A stretch of DNA of 64,000 bases, from positions 8,877,340 to 8,941,339 of the forward strand of contig NC_135183.1 of the NCBI RefSeq assembly GCF_041146795.1. Direction: 5' to 3'. A model generated the notes under the pieces. The model was not told the DNA's origin, did not search any database, and saw only the letters and a program-made list of their open reading frames with translations. The DNA comes from Maylandia zebra (taxonomy: Eukaryota > Chordata > Actinopteri > Cichliformes > Cichlidae). A program made the translations under genes and the position numbers. Below, piece by piece: positions 39,961 to 52,400 of the stretch; position 1 is the first letter of the stretch; each line of letters starts with the position of its first letter.

Positions 39961-41790
39961 CCTGATTTATTTTTTTACCTGTTCAGTTCCAGGAAAGAAG
40001 ATTTCTGTATTATTTACTCACCATGCAGTCCTTCTCCTCATTTTATTTGAGATTGTTTTGTTAAATGACTGCTCTCCATAGTTCAGTAGAAACATATAAC
40101 TTGTCTTTTATAGTCCTTGACATGATTATTTTCTGAGTGCCTCTTCATTTGCTGTTTTTCTCTCAGAAGAACCACCAAGAGGCTTGTCACGTACAAGTGC
40201 AGCAGGAGTTCCAGGCCAGGGCTCCTGCTGCAACAGTTTGCCTTAGAAAAGCAAAGTGTTGTTTAGACATTTATGAGGAAGTGATGACCTCCCCCTGGGG
40301 TGGAAGCGGGATTTTCCTGGAAGAGACACAGAAAGTCAAACATGCTGGCCTGATATACGAGACATCTGTAGATTTCCAGTTGTATGCAGCAGTGGTCTTT
40401 GTTCCAGTGTTGTGACAGAACAGTGCAAGAATGGAGGGGGACGTTTCAAAACAGGAAGTTGGTGAGTGTGAAGAAGCCAAATGTTCAGGATCTACCTGTA
40501 GCCTGCTGCTGCAAGGGAAATGAGACATGCAGTTCAAGGGTTATAAGCTTTTCTCTTCTTCGCCACTATCTGCTACACAGACTGACCTCTGTAGAAATGA
40601 AGTATACAGGACCGCTATGAGCCTTTTAACCTGCTTACAGACTACTGTTCTCGACCTGTTTGTTCCTAAGGCACCATTAGAGATTAAACCAGATCATCAT
40701 GGCACGCCGTAATGATTGTAAACACATATTAACCAATCTCTATTAGTGTAGCCTTGATATTACACAAAATTGGAGGTGTCAGACACAATATTCTAATGGT
40801 CTGGTATGAACCGGATGATTTAATAATAAAAGAAAATGTGTGCATGAGTCTTGAGACCCACATGTGCCAAAATGAATTAAACAAATACATGAATCAAAAA
40901 GAAAGTAGCGTCTTTAATTTATTAAAATTTGAAATAAATAATTATCTTTTAAATGAAATGAATTGACATTTAATTGTGTATTCATATATATTTTTCATTT
41001 ATCATTTTAATGAATGAATTACACATTTATTTAATTATTTAATGAATCTTAACTTAATCTTTTGGAGTAAAAAAGGCTTTTTCCAGACTGCTGGAACTGT
41101 GGCTATAGGTAGTAATTACAACCACACGCTTTATACATTACTTGAAAAACAAAATCAGTGGGTTTACTGACAGTGAAGACAACAATGAGCTACAATTATA
41201 ACTAGGGAGAACATGTTTTACAGGCACATAGTGAGGACCTTATGCTGTGATTTTACATATGCAACAGTGATAAAACATGAGGTTAAGTCAAAAAAGAGTA
41301 GACGAAGATTAATAATTAATACGTACACTGTAGATCTCAGAGAATCTAAGAAACAGCTGCAAGAACGTCTCATATAGAAATATGTGTATAAGATATTCTA
41401 CATTACAGGTTTGCTATTGTATAGTTTTACAGAGGATATTTTCCTGAAGTGTTTTTATAGCATCCAGGTTAAATAAATCAGTTCATCATTTGTTAAATTC
41501 ATGTATCAATTTATTGAAAATAACAAACAAACAGACTGTTTTACATATTAGCTTTTCTAAAGTTACCAAAAGGAACTTGTCATGTTACTGCTTTGTCATT
41601 CTTGTTGTTTAGCGCCCTCTGCTGACCATGATACAGTATGACATGTCTGGGTCAAAACACTTCACAGGATGTAAATTTCTGTTTTTTGTTTCAATCAGAT
41701 CTCATTTCTCTTTTAATCTTTTTAAATAAAACTGATTTTAATGTGACAAAATGATGGGCTGCTGGTGAAAGTAGCGGAAGCACTGGGAGG

Positions 41791-44700
41791 CTATTTTCGG
41801 TGGTTCTCACAGACATATTCTTGTAAGTGCGTTTTTCCATTTTTTGTTGTCAGTCTGAGAGCGCAGCACCAACTGAAGTCCTGTCCACACTGAGTGCATA
41901 ACATGTGGTCACATCCTCCATTCTTCTGCAACATGAAACACAACACGTGAGCAGGCAAAGTCACATGACTTCAAAACAGCCAGAAACTCTCCGTGCGCAC
42001 ATGACTAAATACCTCGATTCTGCTGAAGCAGTGAGGACAGCATCTGCTGTTGTTGGCCAACCAGGTGTCATTCAGATTACTTTCCAGCATTACCAGCATG
42101 TTACCATATCTGCTCACCAGCAGGCGTTTCCTCTCCTTACTGCCATGTTTATAGTCATTCAAGAGAGCACTCAACCCCTCTGAGAGACACAGATAGCACA
42201 GAGCACAAAACAACATTTGCATCAACACACAAAAAGCCTTCAGTGTAGGGTTAAAGATTAATCAAACAAAGTGCTACTATTAGAATCGGATCAAATAAAT
42301 ATATTTTTTTCAGTCGCATTCGTGACTTGTAAGTGCTGTAAAGTAATCTTACACCTCTACAGAGGCTGCTGCACTTGGATTGATGCTGTTGAGTCCTGCA
42401 CTGACACGAGACACAATACTGGGACATCTCTATGTTGATTCTTGTACTTCCTGCTTTGAAATGACTGACTTTATGATTTTCTTTGAAACAGGACAACATT
42501 CACACCACTCGTCCTGTGACTGAATATTTTAACATTAATAACCAGTACACCAAAAAATTATCAGTTTAAAAAACATACTTGGATTTTTAGTAAACATAAG
42601 AGATATCCACATAGTCATTGAAATAGTGTGCCTTTGTGTACCTTGTGACTGTGGCAAGTCTAGGCTTTTTAAAGCGGTTTGCAATGCATCTCTTGCATGT
42701 TTTTTCTTGGTTTCACACTCTTCTAATCCATGGTAGGTCATTCTGCACGTGACGCAGAAGGCAAAGCTGCACTCAGAGCAAAGCACTGCATTGCTGGACT
42801 TCTCCAAAATAACAGCAGAGCCACAGGATGTTCGAGGACAGTACGTCACATCTGCGAGACAAAAACATTTATTGAAAAAGAGCTAAAGATGTTCTTTCTG
42901 TCTGGTCTAATACAGAAATGTAATAAATACATTCCAATCAGTGTATGAAAAACTTTACGACACACTCAGTTTAACAGCAATAGAAACAGACCAGACATGC
43001 TGTCCAAAGTGTTCTGCAGCAGGAGACGGTCATAGCGGCTGAACAGCTTCTCCCCTACCAGACTCTGCACCTACAAACACAACAGAGACGAAAAAGCAGA
43101 GACACAAAGTGAGGCCGAAATTCCTCTGTGCTTGATCCTTCTACCTGTAGCTATTTTTAACAGCTTTTAAAATGTGTTTTGATATTAGATAAAAGGACCA
43201 AACACTACAGTTGTTGAAACCATTCTGCAGGTTGAAGGCTGCGTGTAGCTTCTACCTGTGCAGGTGTAGGGGCACCAGCGCAGTCTGCCTGAGGACAGGT
43301 GACATCCCGGACGTTCCCCTCTGTGATCTGAACCGTACAGAACTCGCAGAGACAGGCCCGGCAGAAGACGTGGCCACACGGTGACAGCTTCACGCACTCG
43401 GACCCGAGCCGGCCCATAAAACAAACCCCGCAGTCAAAGAAAGTGGTGGCAAACACTTTGTGTTTCTGGGCCGCATCATAGATCAAAATGTGGGACAGCA
43501 GAGTCTGTGATGGAGATAAAAAGAGACCAGAGAGGGTTTGCTCTTCACTCTGAGGAGAATCTGTGGGCTGGACCGGCAGAGAAGCAGCTCCAAGTTCACT
43601 TGGATCTAACGTGCCTGAGGAGGTGGAGGGAAGCAGCGATGAGAGAGAAGCATCTCCTTCATTTAAGAAATCTTCCCGGACACTTTGATGATGCTTGGAT
43701 TTCTCTGCAGATGAAGAAAGATCATCCTGGAGATCAACATTAAACTCTGAGGCTTGGAGGATTGTCACATCTGGAGTGTGTGTGGTTTGGTTTTGGAGTG
43801 CAGGCTCTGGAGAAAGAGCTCTTTGATAATCTGAGGTTAGATCACTCTGGCTCTGGTGAGAGTTCAGATCATTCTGGTCATGCTTGCAGGAGTCTAAAGC
43901 CGAAGCTCCCTGAGAGTCTGCGCTGCTCCCGTCTGAAGGATTCTCCTGAACTTCCGAGGATGGTACAGAGAACTCTGGCTCTGAATTGTTCTTTGGTTCT
44001 GAGAGTTCAGCATTTTGTTGGTCCTGGTTATAATGCAGGGTGCTGCGTTCATCAGGAGGAAGATCCAGCTTACTGTGGATGTTCAGGAACCTCAGAGCAT
44101 CTTCTCTGAGAAACTGCACCCAGGAGAAGAGCACCACAGCTCCCCCAGTGGCCTCATAGAGATCAGCGAGATGAGCACGCAGTGCAGCCAACTGTGGAGG
44201 GAGAGGGAGAATAGATTGTTGTCATCTTTACTGAGCCTCTACAATGTCCTGTGAACCTCTCACACACTGGCAGGCTGAACATGTGACCAACAATGACTTG
44301 ACTGCTGATTACCTGTGTGTGAGTCAGCCAGCTGCAGGTGAGGCTGAAGGAGGGAGGGGAGGAGGAAGGGTAGTCTTCAGGAAGCCCAAAGTTCAAAAGC
44401 AGCGGTGGAAGGAAGGAAATATCATACTGACGCAGACTTTCACCTTAGAAAGAAAAATACGAGCTCATCAGATGAACTAATCTCTTTCTGTAATGTTTGT
44501 TTATTTGTTTTTAAATAATTTGGGTGTATTCGACAGAAAATATTTGATATATTCTGTCACATGAACACAAATGGCAAAAGCTATAAATGATGCTTGATGA
44601 CATTAAGCTGTTCAAAGGTATATTTAATATAGATATATTTAATTCATACATCATACTTCCCATTTAAGGCCAACAAAAACATGCTCATTAAATTGTTACG

Positions 44701-45056
44701 GGCTCGCCTAATGCAGAACAAGTGTTTAACTCATTTTACATCATTGGCTACATAAAACCCATTTTTATCTTAAGTAGATGATTAAGGCTGTACCAGTAAA
44801 GGTGCTTCCTAATATTCCAAACCAACATTTTCCAAAAACATCAGATCGGACCTTTTCGGTCCAACAGGGGCGTGTTTGACAACCCCGGCGCCTCTGATTT
44901 ACCCTCTCTGAGAGCCACGCTGAAGCCGACAGGAAGCTCGACACATACTCGGATTTCTCCGGCAGACTTCGACTCGTCCCGAACAAACTCGTCCGCATCA
45001 AAGATACTCTGGAGAGCGAGCAGCTCGTCTTCCTGCTCCTCCAAGTCCTCAGTCAT
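41791..45056 (-). CDS. RNF14-like RBR E3 ubiquitin ligase, complete, 7 exons
   Basis: RBR ligase of the RNF14 (ARA54) type: RING1 binds the E2, and ubiquitin passes through a catalytic Cys in the last domain. Exons 5' to 3': 44903-45056, 44313-44443, 43256-44191, 42992-43070, 42642-42851, 42013-42179 and 41791-41925, giving 603 residues. An N-terminal RWD domain (EDELLALQSIFDADEF, then NFGLPEDYPSSSPPSFSL) is followed by a Ser/Glu-rich linker (about 150-330), RING1 from about residue 349 (CGVC, CGHVFCRAC, CPQADC), IBR (YCPRTSC, CSECSFAFCVTC) and Rcat (CCPHC, GGCDHMLCTQCGQDFSWCC). The Cys of GGC is the expected catalytic residue. Human RNF14 is 474 residues and maps to a different chromosomal region from the neighbours here, so this may be a paralogue; I leave the symbol blank. 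A poly(A) signal (AATAAA) lies at 41510-41515. Confidence 0.93.
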
Positions 45057-46425
45057 CCCTCCACTTCCTCCTCGGTCTGATTTTGTGAGAAGCCTTCCTT
45101 CTGTGGCTTCTTGCTTGACTCTGGGTCACACCAGCTGTTCCTGGTCCTTGTTTGTCCGTCCCTCTGACTCATCAGCGTATGATGACGTATGAAACAAAGT
45201 ACAGGCAGCAACCTCAGCCTACTGTAAACCTGCTGCTGATGAAAACCAGTCTAACAGGCAATTCAGCATGTATCATTACGAGCCTTTAATGAGCCTTTCT
45301 TTGCACAAATAGTCTGTGTTATGATGTTACTGGGAATGTCTGAATGATGCATCCAAACAGGGATTTTACAAAATGATTTTTGAGTCTATTTATTTGGTGT
45401 ATCAAATGCAAAATAACCGACATGGAGAGTTATTTTGCGATTAAGATGTGACATAAAATTATATATTCAGATGCTGAAGAGAAGAGTCCATCCATTAGTT
45501 GGATCTCAGATTTAGGGATAACAGTGGAGTTTCTGTCCTATTCATGACACAATGGATGGTCTTGAGAGTGGGGAAAAAGAGCTGCTCCAGCTTTTGTTTT
45601 GTTTTTAACCCTCAGGATCATGATTTGTGATAGCAACACCTAAATAAAATCTAGTCAGGCTCTAAAGTGAGGAAGACATAACACTTATCTCCCCAGTCAG
45701 TAGGCATATATTACAACCTAAGGGTGGTGCTAAAGAAAAGTTACTTATAATGAAATATTCAGGGTTTGATTTTTTCCTATAGAAAGTTGTTCCATTAGTG
45801 TTGCGGTTCACAATTCAGGCTAATGCGTGAGAGATCCCCAGTTTGAAACCAGGAAGACACAAATCTAATGAGACACGAATTATTTGTGATGCTACTTTCA
45901 CTGACAGTAAGGCGAGCCTTTAATACTTCATGAATGTATAAGTAACAAGAACTGCGCAGACTGGCTAAGTGAAAAACAGAAGCTATCATATACCCTTGTT
46001 CCTCATCATAGACTGAACTTTGATAGACCACATGTGGCATAACTGTCATGCTTCACCTTTCTCATGAAACACTCAGCCAGATATTATCATGGGAATGAAG
46101 AACATGGGCAAAAACATTTATTTTGACAAGACAGTGACCTCATTTTTTATATATTTTTTTAAATTTTATTTAAACTTTTTCTCTTGAGCCGCAGGGACTG
46201 CACTTGACAATGACAAAGGTAATCTGATTCAACAGCACAAGTTAATAATAACACAATTTACAGTTAATGCTATTTTATATTGTAATCTGACAGCTACAAA
46301 TATGAGAAATATTATGGCACAAATGCTGCCACCACCATTCAACCACATACAGTGATGTGATCTGAGTGCTTTGTTAAATTAGGTAGTCAATATTAGACAT
46401 AATGAAACAGAAATGTTAATATCCA
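45057..46425. other. Intergenic: RNF14-like promoter and ankmy1 3' flank
   Basis: About 1.4 kb between two minus-strand genes. The right part contains AATAAA on the minus strand at 46117-46122, a likely ankmy1 poly(A) signal about 300 bp after the stop. The left part, next to the RNF14-like ATG, should hold its promoter. No repeat or further exon is evident. Confidence 0.55.
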
Positions 46426-49400
46426 TCAGTTGTGGCTGTAGTTTTCCCTCAGATTGAGTGGATTTTGGCTCTCCAACTTTTTCTCTGCCTTGCTCAACAG
46501 CTTTAGTTCTCTCTGGGATTTGAACTGGACACTCAGTGGCTTGGGGGCTGTTTTGGATTTCAAGATGGCAGACAAAGCCCTGGGACTTCGTTGGGTTTTT
46601 GACACAGCACTTTTCTGGGCACTGTCAACAGATGCTGGAAAGAAAGAAATACAGTATTTACATGCTCTATTCTTCCAAAACTGAATCAGCATTTCACAAA
46701 TTCTCTGTATCATTAATTGTTCTCTAAACATCATTTTATTATTCAGATAAGTGATTCATATATTCAAAGCACTTGTGAAAAAATGTCATCAAATATTTTA
46801 AGGCTGCTGAAGTTTGGCTCTAACTGTTGGAAGGAGGGTCTCTGACTCCCACCTGATACCTGGACGCTCTCTTTCTTGTGTCTTTCTTCCCAGGAGTTGA
46901 GCTTGCAGGCCCTGGAGCAGTAGGAGACCTTGTTGCAGCGCCTGCCCGGGGTCAGATTCACAGACACTGAGCGACCGCAGTGAAAGCAGAACTTTAACAC
47001 TGGTTTCCTGAGAACAGGTTTACACGAAAAGAGTCACAAATAAGTTACTAGAAACTGACATTAGTTGAAGTAAAAGTTTAAATGACAGACAACAGGAAAA
47101 AGGAACTAGAGCAGCACCTTACTGTAGATGAATGTGAGTGTATGTGTACCTGTGCTCTTGTGTTTCCTCTGGTAGGCTTTTATTTCTGGCAAGAGCCTTG
47201 TTGGAGGAAAGGTCTCCTGCCAATCATGCAGTACAAATGCACGCACGCACACACGCACATGCACGGACACACACTCTATGATTTAGAGGCATATTCAATA
47301 ATAAAAGGACAAGTGCATTACACCAAGTATCCAGTGGAAGCTATTCTCTCTATATTACCAGTTTCCCTCTCAGCAGCAACCTGCCTCATCAAGTCTTCCA
47401 TCTTGCTCAGTAGCTTTTGCCGTGCTTCGAATATTTTTCTCTCCCGAATGCTCAAAGCGTGGAAAGGAGTATAAGCAATATGTGAGTCCTAAATAGGAGC
47501 ATAAAGGCAGACAGGAGTATAAATATATATATAAAAATAAAACTCTAAAAAGCCTTCTCACTCAGCCCCCGTGTATACCAGCATGGCCCTCCATGATTAA
47601 CATAAAATACTGGATGAACCAGTAAGGTGCAGCACTGCCAGTACCTACAGCTGATAGTCACTGGACATTCTTCAGCAATTCACATTAGATTCATTCAATG
47701 TAGTATGGCTGGAGTGTTACCTGTTTGAAGGAGTAGCGTGCATAATCGACTGCAGTTCCAACAATGCCACACACTGTAACTGGCATCAAGATATCAGCTC
47801 CAGCCTTAGTTAACGTGTCCAACTAAACCAAACAAAAGCCGTACTGATGTTAGGAAAACTTATTTTCTCTGAAAGCTGAACAAAAGTGACTCATTTGAAG
47901 TCATTAAGAACACATTTATCTTTGATCGCTGCACAAAAAAAGTACAAATGTTAATAACTTAATTTTTAAAAACGTTTCGTCGTCATTATGTGTTTGTGTG
48001 GGTACCAGCTTAATTCTGTGCCCAACTAAGTGGTAGTTGATGTTGGTGAGGGCACAAAGCGCGCTGCCCACCCTCCAGCCCAGGGGTAAGTTGAGATCTG
48101 CACCTCCATTCAACAGCTCGTCTACCGCCTAAACGAGGAACAACAAATAGTGTGGGACAAAGAGAGGTTTGGCTCTCACGTGCATGTGTGAGTGTGCATG
48201 CACAACGAGGTCGTACCATTTCATTGCCACTTGCTATAGCCAAGGAGAGAGGTGAGTGGCCGCTCCAGAGAAGGTCTGTACTGGCTCTGTGGGAGAGCAA
48301 GATGGCAACCACTTCACTGGCATTCTGGGAAGGAAAATAAAGGTGTTTTTTTTTACCTTAAATATTCATCAGTTCTCCGCACTTTGCTTTGATGCAGCAG
48401 TAACGTAATCATTAAATAGTGGTGCTGTGTTTAGCTGTGACTGTATGCATTCCGACCCTGTAGTCACTTTCTCTCTGGCAGGCAAAATGTAGAGCGGTGC
48501 GGCCTCCTTCTTTGAGATGTGGGCTGGTAGTTAGTGTTTCTGTGGCCTTTGTGGAAATCTATAACATATATAAGTACATAAAAAAGAAAAAGAAAAAAAA
48601 AGGTTAACTAACACAAACACATTTACCTCTAAAACCCAGGACTCTAAAACCTACACACCTTGTCTGGTTCGTAGATCTCGTCCTGGTCACACGCCCGTAC
48701 GTCTGGGTCGGTGATGGCGTGCAGCAGCAGCTGTGTGATTCTGGGACCTGCTGGACCTGGCAGTGCTGCAGCTACATGCAGGGGATACAAGCCTTTCCTC
48801 TATACAAACAAGCAGATTTTCAGGTGAGTTTAATGTAGGTGCTTTTTTTTTTTCTTTCTGTGTTTGTGGATTTTTTTTTTCTTTTGTGCCTGTACAAAAT
48901 ATTATTTAAATTTGTTTAAAAGTTGAGCTCCTGCCTCTGGTGGAAGAGGGATGTCAGTGCGAGCTCCGCACAGCAGCAGTTTCCTCACATTCTCGGTGTC
49001 AGCTGCCATAATGGCTAAAAAGAGCACGGGCATGGGGATCCTGGCTGCGTTGGGATCAGCTCCACGGTCCAACAACAGTTTCATGGTGCCCAAACGAATG
49101 CGGTGCCTGCTCAGACAGAACACACACAGGTTACTTACACTGATCAAACATAACATTATGGCCACCTGCCTACCCATATGGAAAAGAAATAGTAAAAACA
49201 TATATGATTTACTCATGAAAGTGGCCACTTTCTCATTACTTTCATATATTTTTTTTAGTAAGTATACAAAACATACAAGTTTCATTATATAATTTTTCAA
49301 GGGATCTTATATGTGTTTTCACTCTTGTATGCTTTTCATACAAGTTTCATACAAGACAGATAAAAACTTTATAAGATTTATATATATCTTTTCCATATGG

Positions 49401-52400
49401 GTAATATTGTCCTGGTCCCCCTTTTACAGGCAAAACAGCTCTGACACATCGAGGCATGGACTCCACTATACCCCTTAAGGTGTGCGATCTGTACCAAGAT
49501 GTTAGCAACAGATCCTTTACCTCCTCTGTGTTGCTAGGTGAGGTTCCTATAGATCTGACTTGTTTGTATAGCACACCCCAAAGATGCTCGACTGAATTGA
49601 GATCTGACCTCCAACTTGTTGTGCTCCTTAAACCTTTCCTGGACCATTTTTGCTTTGTGGCAGGGTGTAGCCATCAGGGCGTACCGTTTCCATGAAAGGG
49701 TGTAAATGATCTGCAACAGTGTTTAGGTAGGTGGTACATGTCAAAGTAACATCCACATAAATGGCAGAACCCAAGACTTCCCAGCAGAACACTACTCAAA
49801 GCATCATACTGTCTATGCCAGCTTGCCTTCTTCACATAGTGCAGCCAGGAGTTTTCCAGGTAAGCGACGCACACACAGAATAAATGTTCTTCTCATGCTC
49901 ACGTGTCCATTGTTGGTATTTTCACCAAGGGTGAGCATGAGCACTCTGACTTATTTGCAACTTACTAGCAATAACTTTTTTGAGTACCTGGTCTGTTGGA
50001 TCAGCATTTGCTCCCCACATGCATCACTGAACTTTGGCGACCCATGATCCTGATGCTGGTTCACCATGGTTCCTTCCTTAGCCCACTTTTGGTACATACT
50101 GACCACTGCAGACTGGGAACACCCCACAAGAGCCACATCTGACCCCATCCTCTAGCCAATAAACGTTTGTCAAATTGGCTCACTTCTCCTTACGCTTGTC
50201 CATTTTTCTGCTGCTAACAGATTAACTTTGAGGACAAAATGCTCTCTTTCTTCCTAAAATATCCCACCAACTAACAGGTATAATTAAAAGATAATCAGTG
50301 TTATTCAGTGCGCCTTTCAGTAATCATAATGTTACGCCTGATGGATGTATATGCATGGTGAAACAGAACATCAGAGTGATCACTAGAGCCAGCAGCAAAT
50401 TAAATACAAAATAAAAAGTAAATTGAGGCAGAAAGAAAAAGGACTGACTCTATTTTCATAGCAGCCATTTTGCGTACTGTCTCCTGCGTGCTGCAGAGCA
50501 TGGAAACCCCTGTGCGACTCAGAGCTTCAGCAGCGAGCTGGATCATTTTGTCTGTGACTTGAATCTCGTAGCTTCTGAGACAACAGGTGGAGTCAAAGCT
50601 CTGTTTTGAGGTCAGATTTTTGCCGTGCTGCAAAGACAAACACATTAACAGTTGTGAGTGAACTAAACCAACTCATCAAACCAATCACAGAGAAGCATCA
50701 CTCCGCATTACTCATGAACCCTTGCTTGCTACCTTAGCTTGAGCTCCCTTCCACTGCACGGTGCCCAGTTTAATGTGACCATCCAGCACTTGAATGGAGC
50801 GTTCTACAAAAGACACGTCCTCTTTTCCACTCTCATCGCTACCCTCTATATCCTCCACATCTTTCTCATCCTCCTCGCAACTCTCCTCTTCCAGGTGATC
50901 TGTGCTTAACTCGTTGGTCTCAGCAGACTCACCCTGTTTGTCTTTCTTATCCCCCCTTTTAAATTCTCTTTCTGTATCTTCAACCTCACTTACTCCTCGT
51001 TCCCTTCTCTGATCATATCTGCTCTCTGTCTTTCTTTGCTTCCCTTTGCTCCTCATGCTTTCTGTCTCCTCACAGTGTCTGTCCTCTCTTTCCTCTGTCC
51101 TTGGCTCCCCCTGTGTGTGTTCAGCTTGTGCGACACAATCATTCAGTCCGACCCTGCGCTCAGAGAGGAGTTCACTGTCACTGGATGCTTTACGGTTGAG
51201 AAGTGAAATGTGTTCAGTTGGTTCTATTGATCTGAAAACACAAGAAATAAATACAGCAGTATTTTATCCAAAAATTCATAATCAGTTTTGTTGTTTGGCT
51301 TCATTTAGCAATGTGTGTGAATATAAATCGTTAATAGTGAACAATGTGTGTGTGAAGGGACATTAGCTACAATCCTACTGGTCAGAGAGGTTGTTAATTA
51401 ACGATGTGTCCATATTGAGGTCGACTTGGCTGATCTGGGAAAATAAATGTCAAGAAAAAGGGAAATTATCTGTGAGAAAACCATAGGTATCTGAGACGAG
51501 TTGAACTTTTGGTAAAACCCAAAGTCACGGTGCCTCGTGCTGGATCTTACTTGGTTTCTAGCAGGTGGTTCAGCTCCAGTGATGTGCAGAGATTGAAAAG
51601 GATAGTAGAGGACATGACACACAGCGAGGGCAGACATGCCTTCACAGTTCATCTTGTCAATATCAACACCCATGTCCAACAACAGGTGGATCACATCATT
51701 GTGGCAGTTTACCTGACAGAAACAGAATATGAGACATGAGACTACTTCAGATTTTAACCGCGGGCAAAATGTTAAAACCTTTTATTTTGCTGTGTTCAAA
51801 AATTAGTAATGTGTTACGGTGGCAGCGATCAGAGCTGTGTGTCCGTGCGAATCTGCTACATCAGGGTAGACTAAACCAGTCCTGAGGATCTGTGATACAG
51901 CGTGCAGGTCTCCTTTGGAGGAGTGCTGGATAAGCAATTCTGAACTGACTTCCAAAGGCCCTTTAGGACCAAAACTGTCCCTGTTCATAGAGAGAACGGC
52001 TGCCGTGTCCCAGCCCACATTTTCAGCCTGCAGCCTGAGAGACAAACACATGAAGTTCCACGAATGTTGCAGACTCACAGATCTAATTGTCAGTGTTTGG
52101 ACCCAGTCTGACCTGTGGTTGTGTATGTGAGCTTGAAGGCGGGTCTGTAATGGCATTGTGGACAGTGGGTCTCTTGCATAGCCTTGGTAAGGATGAGCGT
52201 CCGGCTCCCACAGCTCGCCATAAAAATGTCGATCCAGCTCTGTCCTTCGACCAGGGGGGAGTGGCAAGTGGTCCCCATCTGTTGAGTAACTCTCCATGCC
52301 AGGTGGATAGATGAAAATCTCATCTAACAGCACATCTCTGTCTTCATCCTCCTGAAGGTGATGAGGTGTTAACTGATCTGCGTCATATTAACTCAGAGAG

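Larger units (their letters stand above)
31091..41790. other. Intergenic stretch between zmat3 and the RNF14-like gene
   Basis: The first part is zmat3 3' UTR (an AATAAA occurs at 31995-32000, though closer signals may be used). The rest has no reading frame with recognisable protein similarity or a coherent set of exons. Items seen: a tRNA-derived SINE (31.28 kb), a MITE (36.44-36.70 kb), a (TG)nGn tract (38.11 kb), a deleted Tc1 relic (38.84-39.37 kb) and a SINE-like repeat (39.76-39.96 kb). The fairly complex, non-repetitive blocks at 32.4-33.1 and 33.4-34.0 kb could be regulatory; nothing in the sequence proves it. Confidence 0.5.

Noticed and set aside
43507-44109. Plus-strand open frames opposite the RNF14-like linker exon
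   Set aside because: Shadows of the coding strand; no independent similarity, and the exon is clearly coding on the minus strand.
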